DNA from: Candidatus Obscuribacterales bacterium
Lineage (GTDB): Bacteria > Cyanobacteriota > Vampirovibrionia > Obscuribacterales > Obscuribacteraceae
Direction of reading: 5' to 3'
DNA length: 64,000 nt
Assembly: GCA_019747875.1 (NCBI GenBank)
Contig: JAIEQI010000032.1
Location: 18,586 to 82,585, forward strand
Position 1 is the stretch's first letter, and each line of letters opens with the position of its first letter. The notes below the pieces were generated by a model, which saw only the letters and a program-made list of their open reading frames with translations, was not told where the DNA came from and did no database searches. Shown one piece after another: positions 1-9,066 of this stretch. The position numbers and the translations under genes were made by a program.

Positions 1-112
1 ACTAGTCGGGCAGAGTTCTGACTCGTCTTGTTTAGACTAGGTGGGATCCGCAAAAAGAGAGAACTTGAACCTGTCGTGCTCTAGTTCAGCGTTTTTAGGT
101 TACCGCTTGAAG

Positions 113-1081
113 CTATCGTTTTCTTTTAGCTCTAATCGGTGGATCGTTTACGTAGTCTTCCACCCGTCTGGTCCAGCCCTTCAGCCATCTTTCTTCGTGA
201 CGTTCAGGTGGAGCGTTTTTAACTCGTCTCTCCAGCATTTCGCGTGCTGACACTGAAAAGTCTTTCACTGGATTGTCCAAATCTTTCATATTTTGCAGAA
301 CATGCCGCATTCCCCAGCCTTGATTGTTGTATTGAACCGGGTCTGCTGCCCCTTCGCCTTTAAAATTGACGTAATCGGCCAGTGCAAAAACACCGGCTGG
401 GCCGCTATTTAGCACTCTGTAAAAGCGCTCTTGCACTTTCTGTTTTTCGTTGTCGGGTGTGGCAGCCAAAATCTTTGGCAATGCTTTTTCTAGACGATCA
501 ATTATGAAGTCTGTCTGCTCCGGAACTGTGTCGGCAAGGAAGTTGCGCAGCTCGACCATTTGTTTGCTATTGAACTTTTTGTAGAATTCGTCCCGCGAGT
601 TCCACGGCGCCGGTGTTCCAGGCTGTATCCATGCCGGCGGTGTTTTACCATGTGACCTCAAGAATTCCATTGCTTCGGGGAAGCTGTCACCGAATGGAGT
701 TACAACACCCTTCGGCATCCAAATAAAATGTCCGATGCCGAGCGAAGGAAATTCCTCTCCTCTATTCCAAGCTGTCAATCCATCGACTGTTCCGCCTGAT
801 TCGTTTTTCCAAATCTTTTTGCCGATGCGATCTTTCTCTTCGCGTGTCAAATTCAACTGGAGGTCTTGGCTAATTAATCCATGAGGCATGGGCCATCTTT
901 CCACCGGTTGACTTGGTGGTGCGACTTCTTGCTTTGGCTTTTCATGCCTCTTAGCGAAAATCATGGCATCTGCTAAAAGCAATGATCTGCTTTGCTCTTC
1001 AGCCTCGCGTAGTTCAGTCTTGTTTCGATCAGTATTGAGATCTAATTGCATAGATCCCAGTTCATGGGCCGCGTTTGCCAT
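113..1081 (-). CDS. Conserved lysozyme-like hypothetical protein without signal peptide
   Basis: The 322-residue product belongs to a conserved uncharacterised bacterial family recognised by the NES...LTAWN.GEEF.SLGIGHFIW block: residues E94 to about W121. This is followed by conserved PVQYNNQGWG-like and NAPPERHEERW stretches near the C-terminus. The Glu-centred first block recalls lysozyme-type active sites, but a cell-wall function is an inference. Family members I remember begin with a signal peptide; this one instead has a polar, Pro-containing N-terminus of about 60 residues and no hydrophobic segment. The ATG is preceded by a GGGGAG ribosome site about 8 bases upstream. It stands alone upstream of the antiporter gene on the same strand. 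Confidence 0.8.
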   Translation of the reverse strand: MANAAHELGSMQLDLNTDRNKTELREAEEQSRSLLLADAMIFAKRHEKPKQEVAPPSQPVERWPMPHGLISQDLQLNLTREEKDRIGKKIWKNESGGTVDGLTAWNRGEEFPSLGIGHFIWMPKGVVTPFGDSFPEAMEFLRSHGKTPPAWIQPGTPAPWNSRDEFYKKFNSKQMVELRNFLADTVPEQTDFIIDRLEKALPKILAATPDNEKQKVQERFYRVLNSGPAGVFALADYVNFKGEGAADPVQYNNQGWGMRHVLQNMKDLDNPVKDFSVSAREMLERRVKNAPPERHEERWLKGWTRRVEDYVNDPPIRAKRKR

Positions 1082-1223
1082 CGTCCAACTCCCCGTCCGT
1101 TAGCTATATGCAGTGTATAGCTGTGGCGGCTGGGGGGCGATACGTAAAAAGCGCCATTCACCGTGTCTCAACGGCAGAGACAATCGTAAAAATCCCCATG
1201 AAGATGCCTCAAATTTTCAGGAG

Positions 1224-2780
1224 TTAATGTTCTTCTTCTGTTAATGCTTGTACGTTCGCGATCCTCGCGTCGAGATGAGCGCGTAACATAGAAATCGCCT
1301 CTTCGTCCAAAAACTCATCTTCACCAAACAGTTTCAATTTGTCCTTTTGTTTATTGAGAATAAGCAAGAGGGCATCCTTGAGTTGAGAGTCTTTGATATC
1401 TTTGTTTTCGAGGTGAAGATGGTCAAGCTCTCGTTGTAACTGGTCAATGCGAAGATTGGCTTCGCTTCTTTGTTCTTCGTAATTCACGTTTGAAAGTTGC
1501 AGCGTTGATACTTGTTTTTTTAGCTCAGTAAGCGAATTGTGCTCGAGGAGTAGATTGGTATGAAGTCTTGAATACTCGACAAGCCGTTCATCCTTCCGCA
1601 CCATATGTAGTGCCTTAACCAGCCATTCCATGCTAGCACCGGGTATAAGTAGTGTGAATAAAACGACTCCGAAACAAGTAACAATTAGAGGCTCTCGTGC
1701 CGGATAATCCAATGGTAGACTGAGCGCCATTGCCATACAGAGCGCTCCGCGCAAGCCCCCCCAGAAAAGCAGATGCATCCATTTAAGGGGAATCGGGAGG
1801 GCTTTTGTTCGCATTAGCGGGCACAATCCATAAACCACTACTAGTCTGGCAACTAGAATTCCCGCAATAGCAATTAGAATGAGGCTCCAATATTTTTGTA
1901 GCAGGGGGATCTTGATTTGCAATCCGATTAAGAGAAAAACGAACGAATTACAGACAAAGGCTGCATATTCCCAAAATGAGTTTACGGCTAATCGTGTTGA
2001 TGCTGACATGCTAGTGCGGCTTCCAAAATTTCCGAGCACTATGCCTGCACCGACGACGGCCAGGACAGGGCTGACTTTGACATGTTCGGCAAAGATGAAT
2101 GCTCCGTATGCCGAAATCATTGTTAGCATTGTTTCTGGCAATGGATCATCAAAGAGGCGTGTGATGTAGGATGCAATCAATCCAATCGCGATCCCTAAGA
2201 TACTTCCACCAAGCGCGACTACCAAGAACTCACTGGCTCCGTCTGTGAGGTGAAGGCTGCGACCTGCTATGGCTGCTGCTAGCAAAATTTTGAAAAGAAC
2301 AACCGCAGTGCCGTCATTAAACAGGCTTTCTCCCTCTAGGATCATGGTTAGTCGTTTCTCTATTCCTATCTTTCGGAATAATGCCACTACCGAAATGGGA
2401 TCCGTTGCCGCTGTCATAGCTCCGAACAGCAAGGCGTTAGGCATATCTATGCCGCCCAAGTAGTGAAGAAATCCTGCAACTACCAATGTTGTGATAAAAA
2501 CGCCAACTGTCGCAAGAATAGAAATACTAAGCTTGTCCCTGTTCAGGGCTTTTATGGGAATGTTCCACGAAGCCTCGAACAATAGTGCGGGCAAGAATAC
2601 CATCATAATGATGTCCGGAGTCATTTGAACTCCGGGCAGAAGCTGAAATAAGCCGATGATAAGTCCTGCTATTACAAGCGCGATAGGATAAGGTACTTTT
2701 AGGCTGGGCACAAGCATAGCAACTGCAGCTGATATCATCAGCAAAACAACGACTATGTCAATATTAAGGTGAGCATTCAT
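1224..2780 (-). CDS. CPA1-family Na+/H+ antiporter with C-terminal coiled coil
   Basis: A monovalent cation/proton antiporter of the inner membrane (NhaP/SOD2-like CPA1 family). The 518-residue protein has about 12 hydrophobic segments up to residue 390. Family signatures visible are FLPALLFEASW in TM3, the TAATDPISVVALF block (transport Asp at about residue 127) and EGESLFNDGTA with the Asn-Asp pair near 155-156. After the membrane part comes a hydrophilic tail of about 120 residues with a heptad-like, Leu/Glu/Lys-rich coiled coil (about 415-470), probably cytoplasmic and regulatory. I chose the ATG at 2780; a TTG two codons earlier is possible. Neither has a clear ribosome site. No neighbour suggests a subunit partner. 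Ion specificity (Na+, K+) cannot be read from the sequence. Confidence 0.92.
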   Translation of the reverse strand: MNAHLNIDIVVVLLMISAAVAMLVPSLKVPYPIALVIAGLIIGLFQLLPGVQMTPDIIMMVFLPALLFEASWNIPIKALNRDKLSISILATVGVFITTLVVAGFLHYLGGIDMPNALLFGAMTAATDPISVVALFRKIGIEKRLTMILEGESLFNDGTAVVLFKILLAAAIAGRSLHLTDGASEFLVVALGGSILGIAIGLIASYITRLFDDPLPETMLTMISAYGAFIFAEHVKVSPVLAVVGAGIVLGNFGSRTSMSASTRLAVNSFWEYAAFVCNSFVFLLIGLQIKIPLLQKYWSLILIAIAGILVARLVVVYGLCPLMRTKALPIPLKWMHLLFWGGLRGALCMAMALSLPLDYPAREPLIVTCFGVVLFTLLIPGASMEWLVKALHMVRKDERLVEYSRLHTNLLLEHNSLTELKKQVSTLQLSNVNYEEQRSEANLRIDQLQRELDHLHLENKDIKDSQLKDALLLILNKQKDKLKLFGEDEFLDEEAISMLRAHLDARIANVQALTEEEH

Positions 2781-2907
2781 GTGCAACCAACACTTTTTTT
2801 TAGTATCTCATATTGGCTTCTTCTCTCTTGTGAATTAGTCAGGTTGTCGATTGAAACCATGGTCGACGGTGCACAATAACTAGGGAATTTCAAAAGGTGG
2901 AGAGGAA

Positions 2908-4215
2908 ATGTCCAATCAAGGTCCCACGGACGAAGAAGCGTCTGACATGCTGATTGAGGCTGTAAAGCCAAAAGGGTTTGATCGACCAAAGAAACTGCAA
3001 TCGTTGATTGACACGCAAGCTATGCGCTTTTTAGAAGCAATGGATTTTCAGTCATTTAATGATCTATCGAGCGCTTTTGATAAGTTCATGATGGATGCTC
3101 CGCTTTTTCAAGGAGATGTCAGCTTTTCCAGGGCCGCAGCCGCGCTTGATTTGACCGCGCAATTATTTAGCACCATCGATCGTGACAAGAACCATTTATT
3201 GAGCCGTGAAGAGTTCGCGTATCTGCTTTTGAAGACAACGGAGGCCAATAGGCAAGCGCTTGCCTGGCTTATAGAGAACTTCAATGCCTTTACTCAGGCA
3301 TGTTTCTTTAAAGATCAAATCAGTCGAGATGATATCGAAGCTGCTCGTAATGTTTTTCATGGCTTGAAGATTGCAAAAGATAAATTTGGGTTCGATAAGG
3401 AACCAACCATCGAAAACCTGCAATATTTGAATGAGGATCAGATCAAAGACTATTTGGCTGGCAACAAGGGTAAGCTAAGCGCGCAGGAGGCAGCGGGGCT
3501 GACTTATTTGCTCGATTATATTCGTAAGTTCGGTAAGAAGAGAACAGGCAGGAAAACAGGACAGGCGGAGCTGGAGGAAGAAGAACACTCGAGCAGCACG
3601 GAAGCGACTGAAAGGAAATTGAAAGATGCAACTGATAAGACGAAGGAAAAGGAACATGATCCGTTAGATGATTTGGAAGGAATTCTCGATCCAAAATCTT
3701 TGCGGACCCTGCGTGCGCTTAAGATGAATAGTTTCGAGAGTATGTTCGGAGCGTTCATTGAGTTTATTGAAGATGCAATTTCTTTTCGTGGCGAAACACC
3801 TTTTGAAAAATCTGCCGATGCGCTAGATGTCAGTGCAAGAGTGCTTTCTGAGCTGGACATGGGCGAGGATCATACGTTCACCCGAGAGGAGCTGATCATC
3901 ATTGCAAAATTGACCGGTACAAAAGAGAAGCGTCCGGTCAGTTGGTTTGCAAGGCATTTTGATGGCATATTAAAGTCCTTCTTCGTTCCACCTGGGAAAG
4001 CGAAGCGAAAAGACGTTATCAAAGCTCGCAATATTTTTCATGCACTTGGGCTTGTTCGCGATCGTTTTGATCTTCCACAAGCTAATTCGCCGAACTCCCG
4101 CGCGCAAATCGAGGCACAGATCAAGAGTTTCTTAGCTAACCAGAACGTGGCATTCGAGCCGCAAAGTAGAAAGAGTCTAGAGGATCTCATCCAGTTCATG
4201 GAAACTAGATCGTAA
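2908..4215 (+). CDS. Duplicated-domain protein with one canonical EF-hand loop
   Basis: Unknown 435-residue protein made of two tandem copies of a domain of about 150 residues (roughly 20-200 and 245-435). They are separated by a highly charged Lys/Glu linker (about 200-245). Copy 1 has a textbook 12-residue EF-hand loop at residues 91-102 (D, D, N, S, E at positions 1, 3, 5, 9, 12). In copy 2 the equivalent loop 317-328 keeps D1, D5, T9 and E12 but has Gly at position 3, so it is degenerate. Both copies then carry an N/IFHxLxxxxDxF-type motif (VFHGLKIAKDKF and IFHALGLVRDRF). No signal peptide or membrane segment is seen, so a cytoplasmic calcium-responsive role is possible but inferred. A good GGAGAGG site precedes the ATG. 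A hairpin terminator follows. Confidence 0.8.
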   Translation: MSNQGPTDEEASDMLIEAVKPKGFDRPKKLQSLIDTQAMRFLEAMDFQSFNDLSSAFDKFMMDAPLFQGDVSFSRAAAALDLTAQLFSTIDRDKNHLLSREEFAYLLLKTTEANRQALAWLIENFNAFTQACFFKDQISRDDIEAARNVFHGLKIAKDKFGFDKEPTIENLQYLNEDQIKDYLAGNKGKLSAQEAAGLTYLLDYIRKFGKKRTGRKTGQAELEEEEHSSSTEATERKLKDATDKTKEKEHDPLDDLEGILDPKSLRTLRALKMNSFESMFGAFIEFIEDAISFRGETPFEKSADALDVSARVLSELDMGEDHTFTREELIIIAKLTGTKEKRPVSWFARHFDGILKSFFVPPGKAKRKDVIKARNIFHALGLVRDRFDLPQANSPNSRAQIEAQIKSFLANQNVAFEPQSRKSLEDLIQFMETRS

Positions 4216-4240
4216 ATACGCAAACTCTGAAAAGCAGAAC

Positions 4241-4278
4241 GTAAAAGGCGAGAACTTCGGTGAAGTCCTCGCCTTTAC
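4241..4278. terminator. Hairpin terminator between convergent genes
   Basis: An inverted repeat lies between the convergent EF-hand-like gene and the TPR-thioredoxin gene. The left arm GTAAAAGGCGAGAACTTC pairs with GAAGTCCTCGCCTTTAC across a 3-base loop, with one bulge and one mismatch. The A/T-rich ends of the stem (AAAGG/CCTTT) could act as the U-tract in both directions; no separate T-run follows. Confidence 0.6.
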
Positions 4279-4346
4279 GGGGATCGAGTGTGAAAACTTA
4301 GAGTCGGAGTTGCGATGGGCTGATAACCCCGCGAACTCCAGCAGAG

Positions 4347-5126
4347 CTACGAAGGCGGAAGTATTTTCTTCAACCCTTGTTTGAGCCCGGTGTCGCCCTG
4401 GTAGCCGATTGCATAACTTACAACTTGATTATGGTCGTCTAGAAAGATCAATGTCGGAACTGGGCTAACCTCGTAATCCTCGATAACTTTTTCGGCTTCT
4501 GGCGAGTCGACGTCATAGCTTATGAATTCGACTTTGCCGCCGTAATCGTTCTTAGCTTTTTCCATTATTGGTTTAAGCTGTTTGCACGGTTCGCACCACT
4601 TAGCGGAGAATTCGAGAATCTTTGGCTTGCTGCCGCCGTCGGTTCCTCGATCTAATCCACGAATGCCATTCATCATGGCGATCATTGGGGTGTCGGCGCC
4701 CATCTTAGGCGCTGTAACGCTTTTCGGCAGTGTAAGCAAAACAGCGTTTGCTTCAACCGAGTCCTTGTTGCCTTTACCAATGCGGATTGCTTTTCTGAGT
4801 TCATTTACGCCACGTTTGTATGTGGCAGTACATGCTTGCGAACCTGGTTTGTGGGTTGCTGCCATTTTGCAGAGTGACTTGCCCAAGAATAGCCGACCAG
4901 CACAGTTGTTTGGTTCAGCGCTGACGACGCTTTCGAAGTGTTTGACGGCTTGGGCATAGTTTTTCTGTGCCAAAGCTGCTTTTCCCAAAGCCATCGGCGT
5001 GGCTGGCGCAGCCGCCGGTGCGGCAATGCTGCTGGATACGAGCGACTGAAGCGGAAGACCGAGCGCAACTGCAAGGATTGCTAATCCTGCGACCTGCCTC
5101 AGTTTGCTTTGTCTTGCTACCTTCAT
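4347..5126 (-). CDS. Secreted TPR-thioredoxin fusion protein
   Basis: Predicted periplasmic or surface thiol-disulfide protein of 259 residues. Residues 1-36 form a signal peptide (basic start, hydrophobic core, Ala-X-Ala near IAAPA). Residues about 45-125 contain TPR-like helices (ALGKAALAQKNYAQAVKHFESVV). Residues about 165-259 are a thioredoxin fold with the active site W177-C-E-P-C181 and the cis-Pro SPVPTLIF. The CEPC dipeptide differs from CGPC and would tune redox potential. It could reduce or isomerise disulfides of exported proteins; the substrate is unknown. A GGGGGAGG-type site lies about 11 bases before the ATG. The next gene on the strand starts outside a tight operon. Confidence 0.88.
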   Translation of the reverse strand: MKVARQSKLRQVAGLAILAVALGLPLQSLVSSSIAAPAAAPATPMALGKAALAQKNYAQAVKHFESVVSAEPNNCAGRLFLGKSLCKMAATHKPGSQACTATYKRGVNELRKAIRIGKGNKDSVEANAVLLTLPKSVTAPKMGADTPMIAMMNGIRGLDRGTDGGSKPKILEFSAKWCEPCKQLKPIMEKAKNDYGGKVEFISYDVDSPEAEKVIEDYEVSPVPTLIFLDDHNQVVSYAIGYQGDTGLKQGLKKILPPS

Positions 5127-5169
5127 TTATGTGTTAACCTCCCCCGGTGGTGCTTGCAGTTCGGAGCGT

Positions 5170-6321
5170 CTACTGTTGAATCGTAAGTGGTTTGTCTTGC
5201 TCTGCTGTCGTTTTCGTTATATGACTGCTGAGCCAAGTATCGACGATCTGAACTACCTTATCGTCAAACTGGCCTTCTTCGAAAATTAGGTGTTCTGCAT
5301 CATGAATTAATTCTAGTTGTTTGTCGGGACAAGAGATGCGGTTGAAAAGTGACACTGTCCCTTCGGGGCGTACCAATTTGTCCTTGCACCCTTGTACAAA
5401 GAGCACAGGCGTCTTCGTAATCAGTTTTGCACTTTCGTGATTATCATTCATAAAATTCTGAAAGCGAATCAAGTCCTTCGGGCTCAGATACATCCTATTT
5501 AGGCGATCTTCGCTCCATGCTTTTTTCAGGTCTTCTTTCTTTGTTGCTCTCTCGACGACGCCGGTACCAATATCGAAGGGTTTGTTTGGCGCGGTCAGTA
5601 GCTTAAGTCCAACACGAAGCTTTTCTTTGTTTTGTTTGAAGCGATCACCTGAGGGAACGCAGCTAATCATCCCGGTTACTAATTCCGGATGCTCGGAAGT
5701 GTAGCGAAGAACGATTGCACCGCCCATAGATTCGCCAAGTACGAAGATTGGTAATTTCGGATAGGCTCGCCGGATCAGTTTAATGGTCTTTGTCATGTCG
5801 TCCAGGCAGACATCAAAATCAATCTTCTGGTGGGTTTCTTTGTTTTGAAAACTCCCGAAACCTGGAACATCCATGGCAAAGACGGCATAGCCTTTCTTCG
5901 CCATCGCCTTGCCGAACGCTTCGTAAGTATTGTTGTACAGTCCCAGCCCATGGACGCAGAGCAGCGCTGCCTTGGGATCCTTCTCGGGATCCACCCAGGT
6001 CAACATCGAGGTGACTGATGCCGCCGAATAATGCGACTTTTTCTTGTCTTTTGACTTATCTTTGGCGCTCTTGTGCTTGCTGTGCTTGTCGGAATGCTTG
6101 TCACCTTTGTCGGGTTTGGCGTCTGAGGCGGTGTTGTTAGCGGTTTTGTCGTCACTGACGGCCGCGGAGCTAACCCCAGTCGGTACAACGGCGCTTTCTT
6201 CGCGACTTTGGGTGGCAGGCTTCGTTGTATCCTCGGCCCAAACGGGGTTAACGCCCCATGCTCCACCACAGATCAACGGGGTGGTCACTAAGAGACTGGC
6301 TAATTGGCGAACCTTGCGCAT
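5170..6321 (-). CDS. Secreted alpha/beta hydrolase (lysophospholipase/monoacylglycerol lipase-like)
   Basis: Serine hydrolase of the Hydrolase_4/lysophospholipase type, about 383 residues from the ATG chosen at 6321. That start gives a classical signal peptide ending at ...NPVWAED. The open frame extends to a GTG at 6399, which overlaps the upstream stop codon as GTGA. Starting there would put 26 odd residues before the signal peptide, so I disfavour it. After the signal comes a Lys/His/Asp-rich disordered linker, then the hydrolase fold. This has the oxyanion region VHGLGL, nucleophile elbow GESMGG, a likely Asp in VQGCKDKLV and catalytic His in HDAEHL. The substrate is inferred to be a lipid ester in the envelope. 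It lies directly downstream of the DUF3592 gene and is probably co-transcribed. Confidence 0.88.
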   Translation of the reverse strand: MRKVRQLASLLVTTPLICGGAWGVNPVWAEDTTKPATQSREESAVVPTGVSSAAVSDDKTANNTASDAKPDKGDKHSDKHSKHKSAKDKSKDKKKSHYSAASVTSMLTWVDPEKDPKAALLCVHGLGLYNNTYEAFGKAMAKKGYAVFAMDVPGFGSFQNKETHQKIDFDVCLDDMTKTIKLIRRAYPKLPIFVLGESMGGAIVLRYTSEHPELVTGMISCVPSGDRFKQNKEKLRVGLKLLTAPNKPFDIGTGVVERATKKEDLKKAWSEDRLNRMYLSPKDLIRFQNFMNDNHESAKLITKTPVLFVQGCKDKLVRPEGTVSLFNRISCPDKQLELIHDAEHLIFEEGQFDDKVVQIVDTWLSSHITKTTAEQDKPLTIQQ

Positions 6322-6395
6322 CAAGAGACTTACTACCTTCAAAGTGCAAAAACCGCCACAGAAGGAATCTTTTGGATATCCAAGAGGAAATTGTC

Positions 6396-6902
6396 TCACC
6401 TTCTGGAATCTCGATCAAATATATTGTTCTCGCGCTTAAGATCTTGTTTCTGACCATTTTGACCTTGTATTCGTTGCCAGCGGACGACCGCCAGTCCGAT
6501 GCCGATCGGCAAAAGGATTGCGGCCACGGCAGCAAAGACGGTCGGCAGAAGATAGAGGTCCCACCAGTTGTCTACACTGAAGTTGCTTGGGTCTTTCTCA
6601 TCGTATAGCAGCTCTAACTGGTCCCCCTTCCTATAGGCAGGAGGGTCCGAGCCATTGAGGGACTTTACGGTCTTCTCGCTTCCATCTTTTAGGCGGAAAC
6701 TAAAAAATGGGTAATAAACACCGCTTTCCCCGGAATGATTAGTACTGATAGATGAACTGTATTCAAGCTTACTAACGACAGCTGTGCAGCGAACTCCATG
6801 ATGTTTAAGGAATTCGGACTTTTGAAAGCCCCAGAAAGCAGCACCGAAGAAGGTGATGCTCATCAGAAGCAGCAAAGCTGAGACGGCTTTGAAGTGGTTC
6901 AC
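6396..6902 (-). CDS. DUF3592 membrane protein
   Basis: Protein of 168 residues with two membrane helices (about 8-28 and 115-140) flanking a beta-rich extracytoplasmic domain. The arrangement TAVVSKLEY...YPFFSFRLKDGSEKTV...YRKGDQLELLYDEKDP followed by a second helix is typical of DUF3592. The function of this family is not established. Its stop codon overlaps the GTG that opens the longest frame of the downstream hydrolase, indicating co-transcription. The C-terminal 25 residues are polar and probably cytoplasmic. Confidence 0.78.
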   Translation of the reverse strand: MNHFKAVSALLLLMSITFFGAAFWGFQKSEFLKHHGVRCTAVVSKLEYSSSISTNHSGESGVYYPFFSFRLKDGSEKTVKSLNGSDPPAYRKGDQLELLYDEKDPSNFSVDNWWDLYLLPTVFAAVAAILLPIGIGLAVVRWQRIQGQNGQKQDLKRENNIFDRDSRR

Positions 6903-7083
6903 AGATCACGCGGAACCTTTGCTAGGCACTCCAGTATACGTCAGGTCAGAAGGATCGAATTTGTTCATCGTGATAGCGTCGTTGCAGCTGCCCGAGAATC
7001 AGAGTAAACGCCTCGCTACTGTCCTCGTAAATGAAGAGCGGGTTAGCGCGCAAATAAAACAGCGATTCTCTCTTTGGAGTTGT

Positions 7084-7150
7084 GTCCGATCCCGGGAGCG
7101 TCGGCGTCTTGCCGGCTTCTAAGTTTTTGCGAGCGATTTGGGTAATCTTC
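7084..7150 (+). repeat. Degenerate single copy of the dispersed REP-like repeat
   Basis: The stretch CCGATCCCGGGAGCGtCGG then CTTGCCGGCTTC and a GCGATTTG block match, with a few substitutions, the 96-bp unit repeated at 63796-64000. It sits in the 264-base gap between the DUF3592 gene and the CAP-domain gene. Confidence 0.7.
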
Positions 7151-7166
7151 TGTTGCCGGTGCGTCT

Positions 7167-7874
7167 CTAGTTGCCTTCTGTGCTGAACTCTTGAACGAGG
7201 ATTACCTTTTCGCCAACTATTGCTACCCCTACCCCGACGGTACGGTTGCGCGGATTTACAATGTTGTATCGGTGGTTCATCTGATTTGGCGGCTCTGCCA
7301 TCATGTCATGCTCTGATTGCGAGAGCAACGCCTCTGGCGTTTGGTAATTACTGGAGCCCCAGGCCAGATTCTCAGAAACCCGTTTCGTGACACCATATAA
7401 GGTGGCTCGATCTTGAGGATTGCGTCCAAATGGATCCACGTGTCCAAAGAAACCCGACTGTGCTAGATATTCGGCATAGGCTTGCGCGACCTTATCCAAG
7501 CCTTCATCTCTCAACACCGGAGGCGCTCCATGTTTGCTTCGATCTCTATTAATAAGCTCGACAGCAAACTGTCTGAGCGCGATGAGATCCGCATTAGCAA
7601 ATGCAGATTGATTGCTCGCGCTTCGTCCTCGATGCCTTCTTTGACGGCTGTGCCGCTGGTAATCAGGGGAGGAGCTGAGAGGGGCGGCCGCTCCGCGATG
7701 CACCGGAGAGTTTAAATTGTTCTGCGGTTGGATATTGTTAGGCGCTGGTGATGATGTCGTCGGGTCATGCTGGAAAGCACTAAAATCGAAGGTGCTTGGC
7801 GAAGAAATTGATGGGCTGCAATAAAGCAAATGAAGAACTGCCGCAGCTACGGCGGCTCCTAATGTCTTGAGCAT
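7167..7874 (-). CDS. Secreted CAP/SCP-domain protein
   Basis: The protein has 235 residues. A short signal peptide (about 1-24) is followed by a low-complexity Ser/Pro/Asn/Arg region (25-95) and then a CAP (cysteine-rich secretory/PR-1) domain. Recognisable blocks are LINRDRSKHGAPPVLRDEGLDKVAQAYA, SGFFGHVDPFG (His of the CAP cavity), VSENLAWG and MNHRYNIVNPRNRTVGVGVA (second His). Bacterial CAP proteins such as YkwD relatives are extracellular and bind lipids or envelope components; the precise role is unknown. It ends about 15 bases after a dispersed repeat copy. The ribosome site before the ATG is weak. Confidence 0.88.
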   Translation of the reverse strand: MLKTLGAAVAAAVLHLLYCSPSISSPSTFDFSAFQHDPTTSSPAPNNIQPQNNLNSPVHRGAAAPLSSSPDYQRHSRQRRHRGRSASNQSAFANADLIALRQFAVELINRDRSKHGAPPVLRDEGLDKVAQAYAEYLAQSGFFGHVDPFGRNPQDRATLYGVTKRVSENLAWGSSNYQTPEALLSQSEHDMMAEPPNQMNHRYNIVNPRNRTVGVGVAIVGEKVILVQEFSTEGN

Positions 7875-8026
7875 GGTAACGGGACACCGGGGGGAAGGAC
7901 GCCATGATCAGCTTGACGACAACGTCAATTTTATGTTTCCAAACTCAGGAATATTTTTCGTGAAAATTTCGATGTTCTCTATTACTTACAGTGGCGCAAA
8001 CGCCGACAGCTCTCAATCAAAAGCAA

Positions 8027-9010
8027 CTAGCCTTTGTAATCCTTTCCTAGATAATAGGGAGCTGTTCGGCGGAGTGTTTCTTCAAAGGGTGTCTGCGTGT
8101 AGCCTAATTCGCGGATTGCTTTATCGGATGAGAAAAAGATTTTTCGCTGGCTGAGCCAGGCGACCTGCCATGTGAGTTTTGGTTTTGCTCCGAAAAGTGG
8201 AACTATCGTTTCACTTGCTACACCAGCGGCTTCGCTTAGCCATCCCGGAATCTGGAAGAATGGCGGGCGTCCGTTAAGAACCTTAGCCAGGTCTTCACCC
8301 GCTTCTCTAAAGGTTTTATTGGCGCTGCCGACAACATAATTTTGACCGGGCTCTCCCCTCACTAAGCTTGCAAGGCATGCATTGACCACATCCTCGATGT
8401 CGGAGAACATCACGCCTCCGGCCGGGTATCCGATGAACCAGCCGCTTGCCATTGCTCGGAAAATCGTATGGTGATGAGGATGCGTATCGCCCTCACCAAA
8501 TGTGATACCAGGGCTAAGTTCCACTACAGGCAGGCCCTGCTTCGCAAAGCGCTTCACTTCCTGGCTTCCTTCCCATTTTGTATCGCAGTAATAGAGACCA
8601 TGTCCTTTAAGGTTATATGCTAACTCTTCGGTGCCGATTTCCCCGGGTTTTGGAACCCCCATACCAGCGATAGAGCCCATGTGTACGACTCGCTCAACGC
8701 TTGCATCCATGCATGCCTTCATAATATTGCGAGTTCCAAGGACATTAGTTTTGTACAGGCGGTCGTAATCAGTGCGACGATAAGAAACGAGTCCGGCCAG
8801 GTGGAAGACTGCTCCAGCGCCATTGATTACCTTTGGCAGGGAGTCGGGGTCTTCAATGTCGGCTTTGACATGTTCAATGTTTAGCTTAGCAAGACGCTCG
8901 GTCTGCTCCTGTCTGCCGAGTGTTTTAACGGTGAAACCAACCTCGTGCAATTTTTCTACTAATCTGCTTCCGAGAAATCCACTCGCGCCTGTAACTACAA
9001 CCGTTGCCAC
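8027..9010 (-). CDS. Extended SDR, dihydroflavonol-reductase/HpnA-like
   Basis: NAD(P)-dependent epimerase/dehydratase-family protein of 327 residues. The Rossmann motif VTGASGFLGSRL is at residues 5-16, HLAG near 70, a Ser in MGSIAG, and the catalytic pair Y-C-D-T-K. Its overall pattern (VFHLAGLVSY, VELSPGITFG, YVVGSANKTF) resembles DFR-like and hopanoid-associated HpnA reductases. The substrate is unknown. It is the last gene of the seven-gene operon beginning at 15371 and starts with GTG behind a GGAGAAAGG site. It probably oxidises or reduces an intermediate of the pathway proposed for that operon. Confidence 0.9.
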   Translation of the reverse strand: MATVVVTGASGFLGSRLVEKLHEVGFTVKTLGRQEQTERLAKLNIEHVKADIEDPDSLPKVINGAGAVFHLAGLVSYRRTDYDRLYKTNVLGTRNIMKACMDASVERVVHMGSIAGMGVPKPGEIGTEELAYNLKGHGLYYCDTKWEGSQEVKRFAKQGLPVVELSPGITFGEGDTHPHHHTIFRAMASGWFIGYPAGGVMFSDIEDVVNACLASLVRGEPGQNYVVGSANKTFREAGEDLAKVLNGRPPFFQIPGWLSEAAGVASETIVPLFGAKPKLTWQVAWLSQRKIFFSSDKAIRELGYTQTPFEETLRRTAPYYLGKDYKG

Positions 9011-9066
9011 CTTGAACTACCTTTCTCCAGCCTCTCCAGCCGCTGCTGCGTTCCTGCCTGTCCGTA

